Shown: positions 59,469-64,000 of the stretch, one piece after another
How the letters are laid out: each line of letters opens with the position of its first letter
How positions within the stretch are numbered: position 1 is the first letter of the stretch
Origin: Chloroflexota bacterium
GTDB taxonomy: Bacteria > Chloroflexota > Anaerolineae > Anaerolineales > VGOW01
Assembly: GCA_016875735.1 (NCBI GenBank)
Contig: VGOW01000004.1
Span: forward strand, 40,881-104,880
Length of the DNA: 64,000 nt
Reading direction: 5' to 3'
Made by a program: the position numbers and the translations under genes
Notes under the pieces: model-generated
The model's input: only the letters and a program-made list of their open reading frames with translations
Databases searched by the model: none
What the model was told of the DNA's origin: nothing

Positions 59469-60868
59469 TCCTCTGTGACGCCGCCCTCTGCACCGACTGC
59501 GCCAAGTGCATCAAAGCCTGCCCGCAGGATGCGCTGAAGTTTGCGGGCGCGTTGGATGGCGCGACCGCCGCCGCGGGGAGCAACGGAAGCGGCCCCGCCG
59601 GATCGCGCCTCACCGGCGGCGGCTGGAGTTCATCCACCGTGCGCGACATTCAAGAGAAAGCGCGGACGGGCAAACATCTCGTGCGCGGATGCGGCACCAC
59701 TCGCAAACTGCCCACCTTCGATGATCTCGTTCTCCTCTCCGCCGGACTCTCGCGGATGCCCGTTGACACCTACCGGGAAGACGCCGTCACTCGCACCGTG
59801 CTCGGCGCGCGATACGCCAAGAAGCCGCTCGTCATCGAAACGCCGATCATGGTTGCGCCGATGTCGTATGGCGCGTTGAGCAAAGAGGCCAAGATCGCGC
59901 TGGCGATGGGCAGCGCCAAAGTGGGCACGGCCATGAACAACGGCGAAGGCGGCCTCCTTCCCGAAGAGCGCGCCCATTCGTATCGCCAAGTTGTGCAAGT
60001 GTGCCCGAGCCGATTCGGTTTCTCGCTCCGCAATCTCGAAGAGGCCGACGCGATTGAATTGGTCTTCGGCATCGGCGCCAAGCCCGGCCTCTCCGGCCAC
60101 CTCATGGCCGAGAAGATGACCGCCGAGATCGCCGCCTTTCGCGGCCTGCCGCCCGGAATCGATCTGGCTTCGCACCCGCGCCATGGCGACATCTTCGGCG
60201 CGGATGATCTGGTGGTGAAGTTGCAGGAGTTGCGCGAGATCACCAATTACGAAAAACCGATCTTCTTGAAAGTGGGCGCGGGGCGCGTGTACGAGGATGT
60301 GAAGATCGCGGCCAAGGTGGGCGTGGACGGCGTGGTGATTGACGGGATGCAGGGCGGCACGGGCGCGGGGCCGAAGATTGCCATTGATCATTTGGGGATG
60401 CCGACTCTGGCGGCGCTGGTGCAGGCCACGCGCGCGCTCGAAGATATGGGCGTGAAAGACGAAGTGAGCTTGATGATCTCCGGCGGCATCCGCGACGGCG
60501 CGGACATTGCCAAAGCGTTGGCGCTCGGCGCCGACGCGGTGTATGTGGGCACGGGCGCGATGGTGGCCATGGGTTGCACGGTGTGCCTCGAATGCCACAA
60601 GGGCGAATGCGAGTTCGGCATTGGCACGCAGAAGCTTGAACTGCGCGAGCGGCTCAATATCAAACTGGCCGCGCACCGCGTCGCCAATTACTTCACAGCC
60701 ATGACGAACGAGATGGTGATTCTGGCGAAGGCTTGCGGAAAGAGCAACGTGCACAACCTTGAGCGGGAAGACTTGCGCGCCGTGTCGCTCGAAGCCTGCG
60801 CCATGACCGGCATCCCCTACATCGGCAGTGATTACACATTCACCGAGCCGTTTGGCTTCTTTGGCTAA
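59465..60868 (+). CDS. FMN-binding glutamate synthase domain protein with N-terminal 4Fe-4S ferredoxin motif (set 1)
   Basis: A 467-residue protein. Residues 1-25 carry CTDCAKCIKACP, a [4Fe-4S] ferredoxin motif absent from the set-2 copy. A glycine/serine-rich linker follows, then the FMN barrel (MVAPMSYGALSKEAKIALAMGS, GVVIDGMQGGTGAGPKIA, LMISGGIRDGADIAKALALGA). The late CTVCLECHKGECEFGIGTQ contains the 3Fe-4S spacing C-x5-C-x4-C with one extra cysteine. It corresponds to the glutamate synthase catalytic domain or N-methylglutamate synthase subunit C. The N-terminal ferredoxin part may give it a ferredoxin-type electron input. Confidence 0.87.
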   Translation: MILCDAALCTDCAKCIKACPQDALKFAGALDGATAAAGSNGSGPAGSRLTGGGWSSSTVRDIQEKARTGKHLVRGCGTTRKLPTFDDLVLLSAGLSRMPVDTYREDAVTRTVLGARYAKKPLVIETPIMVAPMSYGALSKEAKIALAMGSAKVGTAMNNGEGGLLPEERAHSYRQVVQVCPSRFGFSLRNLEEADAIELVFGIGAKPGLSGHLMAEKMTAEIAAFRGLPPGIDLASHPRHGDIFGADDLVVKLQELREITNYEKPIFLKVGAGRVYEDVKIAAKVGVDGVVIDGMQGGTGAGPKIAIDHLGMPTLAALVQATRALEDMGVKDEVSLMISGGIRDGADIAKALALGADAVYVGTGAMVAMGCTVCLECHKGECEFGIGTQKLELRERLNIKLAAHRVANYFTAMTNEMVILAKACGKSNVHNLEREDLRAVSLEACAMTGIPYIGSDYTFTEPFGFFG

Positions 60869-60869
60869 C

Positions 60870-60946
60870 AGCGAATAGCGGATGGCGAATAGCAGATAGC
60901 GGATGGCGACGAGCAATCTGCGATCTGCAACCTGCGATCTGCAATG
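60870..60946. repeat. Heptamer array between the two glutamate-synthase sets
   Basis: Eleven units in unbroken phase: agcgaat, agcggat, ggcgaat, agcagat, agcggat, ggcgacg, agcaatc, tgcgatc, tgcaacc, tgcgatc, tgcaatg. A GAGG ribosome site for the next gene follows immediately. Confidence 0.86.
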
Positions 60947-60953
60947 AGGTCTT

Positions 60954-61868
60954 ATGTGCGGCATTGGCGGCGTGAAACTTACCCAACCCGGCCCCATCGG
61001 CGAGGAGCTGGTGCAGATGATGTCAGCGCTCCGGCATCGCGGCACCGATTCCACCGGCTTCGCGCTCTACGGGCCATGGCGGGATGATCGACTGATCGCG
61101 CGTTTGCGCGTGGACAATCGCGAGCGATTGCAGTCGAAACTGAAGGAGATCGAAGCCGAGCTGCAAAATGCAGGCGGCGCGTTCGTGACTCCGCCGACGT
61201 GGGACAAAGCCGACAACGCGAAAGATGCTTTCGTGCGGCTTGAGGTGGCGCCGACCACTGACGTTGAGCGCGTGACCACGGCGTGGATCGCGCTCGGCGG
61301 AGTCGAAGCGCATTCGTTCGGGCACTCGCTCGAAATCGTGAAAGACGTGGGCGACGCGCAAACGGTGGCGGCGCGACATGGCATCCGCAGTTTCACCGGC
61401 ACGCATGGACTCGGCCACTGCCGCCTGGCCACCGAAACCGAAGTGGACGTGGCGCACGGCCACCCCTTTTGGGCGCGGCCCTTCCCCGATGTGTCCATCG
61501 TCCACAATGGGCAGATCACAAACTACTACAAATCGCGCCGATTGCTGGAACAGGATGGCTACCAGTTTTCAAGCGACAACGACTCCGAACTGATCTCCGT
61601 TTTCATCGCCGACCAAATGAAACACGGCAAGTCGTTCGAGGAGGCGCTTCGCTATTCCATCGGCGCGTTGGACGGTGTGTTCACCTATCTGCTTTCTATC
61701 CCCGCCGGGATCGGCCTCGCCAAAGATCGATTGGCGATCAAACCGATGATCTCGGCCAAGAACGAACAACTGGTGGTGATGGCGACCGAAGAGCAGGCGA
61801 TACGGCAAGTTCTGCGCGAGGAGATCGCGACAACGAGCTACGGGCAAAGCGAGGTGGTGATATGGTGA
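60954..61868 (+). CDS. Class II glutamine amidotransferase, split glutamate synthase subunit (set 2)
   Basis: A 304-residue Ntn glutaminase domain with Cys2 (MCGIGGVK), LRHRGTDSTGFALY, GTHGLGHCRLATETEVD, VHNGQITNYYKS and DRLAIKPMIS. It is similar to set 1 but differs by an insertion around residues 55-95 (KLKEIEAELQNAGGAF...). The start follows the heptamer array and GAGG. It overlaps the next gene by 7 bases (ATGGTGA). The sequence divergence shows an old duplication or a paralogue with another acceptor, not a fresh copy. Confidence 0.88.
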   Translation: MCGIGGVKLTQPGPIGEELVQMMSALRHRGTDSTGFALYGPWRDDRLIARLRVDNRERLQSKLKEIEAELQNAGGAFVTPPTWDKADNAKDAFVRLEVAPTTDVERVTTAWIALGGVEAHSFGHSLEIVKDVGDAQTVAARHGIRSFTGTHGLGHCRLATETEVDVAHGHPFWARPFPDVSIVHNGQITNYYKSRRLLEQDGYQFSSDNDSELISVFIADQMKHGKSFEEALRYSIGALDGVFTYLLSIPAGIGLAKDRLAIKPMISAKNEQLVVMATEEQAIRQVLREEIATTSYGQSEVVIW

Positions 61869-62548
61869 CGCTGGATGTCGATGTGCTGTCGCCGCGCGCG
61901 CTCAACGAGAAACTGCGCGCGCTCATGGCGCAGGGCGAGGAAGTCGTTGTCGAAAATCCGCGCTCGCGCCACAATCTCGGCGTGGCATTGCCCGGTCCGG
62001 GGCATGTCACTTTCAAGGGCAGTGTGGGCTACTACTGCGGCGGACTCAGCAGCGGCGGCACGGCAGTGGTGGAAGGCAACGCCGGATGGGGCATCGGCGA
62101 ATCGATGGCCAGCGGTTTCATTCGCGTGCGCGGCAGTGTGGGTCAGAGCGTGGGCGCATCACTGCGCGGCGGCACGGTGGTGGTGGAAGGCGACGCCGGG
62201 CCGCGCGCCGGAGTGGCGCAGAAAGGCGGCGTAGTCGTCGTCGGCGGGAGCATCGGCTTTCTTTCGGGATTCATGGCTCAGCGCGGAAAACTGATCGCGT
62301 TGGGGGACGCCGCCGACGGCGTGGGCGACTCGTTGTACGAAGGCAACATTTTCGTCGGCGGCAACATCCACGGACTCGGCATCGACGCCGTCATCATCAA
62401 GCCGACGGCGGAGGAGATCGATGAGATCGAATCAATCATTGCAGAAGTTGGGATGAGATTGGAGATTAGAGATTGGAAGAAGGTCGTGGCCGGGCGCAAA
62501 CTTTGGTATTTCGATAAACGGGAGGGCCAGACATGGCTGAAAGTATGA
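61862..62548 (+). CDS. GXGXG-domain protein, split glutamate synthase subunit (set 2)
   Basis: A 228-residue GXGXG beta-helix protein with repeats such as GGLSSGGTAVVEGNAGWG, RGSVGQSVGASLRGGTVVVEGDAG and GGVVVVGGSIGFLSGF. The C-terminal segment contains four heptamer repeat units (62450-62477) translated as GMRLEIRDWK, so array DNA has become part of the coding sequence. It overlaps the FMN-domain gene by 16 bases. It is the assembly domain between the glutaminase and FMN proteins of set 2. Confidence 0.87.
   Translation: MVTLDVDVLSPRALNEKLRALMAQGEEVVVENPRSRHNLGVALPGPGHVTFKGSVGYYCGGLSSGGTAVVEGNAGWGIGESMASGFIRVRGSVGQSVGASLRGGTVVVEGDAGPRAGVAQKGGVVVVGGSIGFLSGFMAQRGKLIALGDAADGVGDSLYEGNIFVGGNIHGLGIDAVIIKPTAEEIDEIESIIAEVGMRLEIRDWKKVVAGRKLWYFDKREGQTWLKV
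62450..62477. repeat. Heptamer units inside the set-2 GXGXG gene
   Basis: gggatga, gattgga, gattaga, gattgga: four in-phase 7-base units inside the coding frame. The words match the array at 6965-6999. Four units are 28 bases, so a frame-preserving history needs an extra length change. Confidence 0.66.
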
Positions 62549-63870
62549 AAAAACTTCCGCAGATGGGCCGGAGCAAAGTTTGGACTCCGCACGCCATCGA
62601 AGACATTCAGGCAAAAGCCGAACTGGGGCATTACCAGATTCGCGGCTTCTCGACGTTTTTCAATATCCCCACACTCGATCAGTTGACCTTCCTTCCGGCG
62701 GCGATGACTCGCTTGCCGCTCGAAGGCTACCGCGAGTTTTGCGAAACCAAAACCGTGCTGGGCGGCGGCAAGCCCGACCTCGTGAGCCAGCCGCTCGAAC
62801 TCGACATTCCGATCTATATCGCCTCGATGAGTTTCGGCGCGTTGAGCCGCAACGCCAAAGTGTCGCTGGGGTTGGGGGCGACGGCGGTGGGCACGTGCAC
62901 CTCGACGGGCGAGGGCGGGATGTTGGCCGATGAGCGGCAGGCCTCGAAGAAGTTGATCTATCAGATCACGCCGAGCCGCTATTCGCTCGATCTCGAACAC
63001 CTGCGCATGGCCGACGCGATTGAGATCGCGGTGGGGCAGGGCGCGAAGCCCGGCACCGGCGGCGTATTGTTGGGCGCAAAGGTGATCGACAAAGTGGTGG
63101 AGATGCGCCAACTGCCCAAAGGCATCGATCAGCGCTCGTCGGTGCGCCACCCGGATTTTCTCGGCGCGGACGATATGGCGATCAAAATCGAAGAGATGCG
63201 CGACGCCACCGGATACCGCGTGCCGATCTTCATTAAACTCCCGGCCTGTCGCGTGGCCGCCGATGTGAAGATCGCGGCCAAGAGCGGCGTGGATGTGATC
63301 GTGATCGACGGCATGGAGGGCGGCACGGGCGCATCGCCGGAGTTTTTGCTCGACCATACCGGCATCCCCACCATGGCCGCCATCCCTGCCGCGCGCCGCG
63401 CGCTGGAAGAGATCGGCATGTACGGCAAAGTGTCGCTGGTGGTGTCGGGCGGCCTCAAGAGCGGCGCGGATGTGGCGAAGGCGTTGGCCCTCGGCGCGGA
63501 CGCGGTGGCCTTCGGCACGGCGGCGCTCATCGCTCTCAACTGCAACGCGCCACTGTACGAGGAAGATTATGCGGCGTTGGGCACGGCGCCGGGATATTGC
63601 TATCATTGTCACACGGGGCGTTGCCCGGTGGGGGTGGCGACTCAGGATGAGGAGTTGCAACTGCGGCTCGATCCGGAAAAGGCCAGTGAGCGCATTGCCA
63701 GTTTTCTGCGGGCGGTGACGATGGAAGTGACGATGATCGCCAAATCGTGCGGCAAGAGCAACGTGCACAACTTGGAGCCGGAAGATATGCGCGCGCTGAC
63801 GCTCGAAGCCTCGGCCATGACCGGCGTGCCCTTGGCGGGCGTGGATAAAGTCGTCGCGCCGTGGGGTTGA
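62533..63870 (+). CDS. FMN-binding glutamate synthase domain protein (set 2)
   Basis: A 445-residue FMN barrel protein: IASMSFGALSRNAKVSLGLGATAVGT, VIVIDGMEGGTGASPEF, LVVSGGLKSGADVAKALALGADAV. It lacks the N-terminal ferredoxin motif of set 1. Its cysteine region has an insertion (NCNAPLYEEDYAALG...) and ends GYCYHCHTGRCPVGVATQ, nearer the classical GltB/GlxD 3Fe-4S end (CPVGVATQ). It starts inside the GXGXG gene. It probably forms the catalytic part of an amino-acid or N-methylglutamate synthase; a second acceptor relative to set 1 is possible. Confidence 0.88.
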   Translation: MAESMKKLPQMGRSKVWTPHAIEDIQAKAELGHYQIRGFSTFFNIPTLDQLTFLPAAMTRLPLEGYREFCETKTVLGGGKPDLVSQPLELDIPIYIASMSFGALSRNAKVSLGLGATAVGTCTSTGEGGMLADERQASKKLIYQITPSRYSLDLEHLRMADAIEIAVGQGAKPGTGGVLLGAKVIDKVVEMRQLPKGIDQRSSVRHPDFLGADDMAIKIEEMRDATGYRVPIFIKLPACRVAADVKIAAKSGVDVIVIDGMEGGTGASPEFLLDHTGIPTMAAIPAARRALEEIGMYGKVSLVVSGGLKSGADVAKALALGADAVAFGTAALIALNCNAPLYEEDYAALGTAPGYCYHCHTGRCPVGVATQDEELQLRLDPEKASERIASFLRAVTMEVTMIAKSCGKSNVHNLEPEDMRALTLEASAMTGVPLAGVDKVVAPWG

Positions 63871-63871
63871 T

Positions 63872-63999
63872 CCACGAAGGAACACGAAGAGTCACGAAGA
63901 AAAGAATTTAACCAGCGCCCTGAGCGAAGCAACGGCGCAGTTTTGTTGCGAAGTCGAAGGGCAAGGAACACGAAGAGTCACGAAGAAAAGAATTAAGCC
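63872..63999. repeat. Decamer array (cacgaag family) with a 32-bp direct repeat at the right edge
   Basis: Units cacgaaggaa, cacgaagagt and cacgaagaaa are followed at once by a 32-base segment that occurs twice, 63877-63908 and 63963-63994. Between them lies CCCTGAGCGAAG...TCGAAGGG, a common dispersed bacterial repeat, itself split by a 20-base insertion (aacggcgcagttttgttgcg). No gene is seen in the last 130 bases. Confidence 0.8.
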
Positions 64000-64000
64000 A

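Noticed and set aside
275..60946. Repeat arrays considered as CRISPR
   Set aside because: Units are 7, 8 or 10 bases, degenerate and without unique spacers of 25-40 bases; no cas genes are present.
1..64000. rRNA, tRNA, insertion sequences or phage genes
   Set aside because: I found no transposase, integrase, phage structural gene or RNA gene signature by reading; a covariance-model or profile search would be needed to exclude short tRNAs with certainty.

Overview
The window is a 64 kb stretch of GC-rich bacterial DNA. Every gene I can support (about 50) lies on the + strand, mostly in tightly packed, often overlapping operons. No rRNA, tRNA or ribosomal marker is present, so the assignment rests on style and content: giant MalT-type ATPase/BTAD regulators, MEDS-BTAD regulators, mixed aerobic and anaerobic aromatic catabolism, and many short-period intergenic repeat arrays. 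Together these suggest a member of the Chloroflexota (Anaerolineae-like), at moderate confidence. The content is catabolic: aromatic compounds, aryl and acyl-CoA chemistry, and amine/amino-acid nitrogen.

Region 1 (1-22.9 kb) is an aromatic amino acid / 4-hydroxyphenylacetate operon. It holds indolepyruvate:ferredoxin oxidoreductase (iorA tail, iorB), phenylacetate-CoA ligase, an MFS carrier, a small MoaD-like protein, an aminotransferase, a DapA-family lyase, an alpha/beta hydrolase, and the homoprotocatechuate meta-cleavage enzymes HpaG, HpaE, HpaB, HpaC and HpaD. A LeuC-type aconitase subunit, a PaaI-like thioesterase, an unusual acyl-CoA-synthetase/LeuD fusion, an acyl-CoA dehydrogenase and a LeuB-type dehydrogenase follow. 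A MalT/BTAD regulator of 1121 residues closes the region.

Region 2 (23-35.6 kb) looks like an anaerobic phenol-type carboxylation locus. It has four UbiD-family decarboxylases, a KdsC-like HAD protein and a roughly 11 kDa protein (sizes matching the delta and gamma subunits of phenylphosphate carboxylase), UbiX, an archaeal-type CTP-dependent riboflavin kinase, and two PEP-synthase-like proteins matching phenylphosphate synthase subunits. One of these two is fused to a HAD-IIA phosphatase. A FadR-type regulator with its own promoter and operator sits near the start of the region.

Region 3 (35.7-54.6 kb) starts with a MEDS-BTAD regulator. It continues with a CrtI-like oxidoreductase with its own ETF pair, aldehyde dehydrogenase, SDRs, a Nudix hydrolase, a decayed MEDS-BTAD copy, an Old Yellow Enzyme with an FN3-like tail, enoyl-CoA hydratase and acyl-CoA dehydrogenase. 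A benzoate-CoA-ligase-like gene is frameshifted and cut off where it joins a 5'-truncated livH. livM, an IMPase-like protein, an FMN split-barrel protein, a histidine phosphatase and a second PaaK follow. Region 4 (54.8-64 kb) has a glutamine-synthetase-like ligase, an APC permease and two tandem copies of a three-gene split glutamate synthase, resembling N-methylglutamate/amine-nitrogen systems.

Across the window, most longer intergenic gaps are filled by degenerate arrays with exact 7-, 8- or 10-base periods. Many switch in mid-array to the complementary word and so form long hairpins. They reach into the 3' ends of genes and up to start codons. I consider these arrays, the phenylphosphate-type locus with its fusion, and the synthetase-LeuD fusion the most unusual things here.
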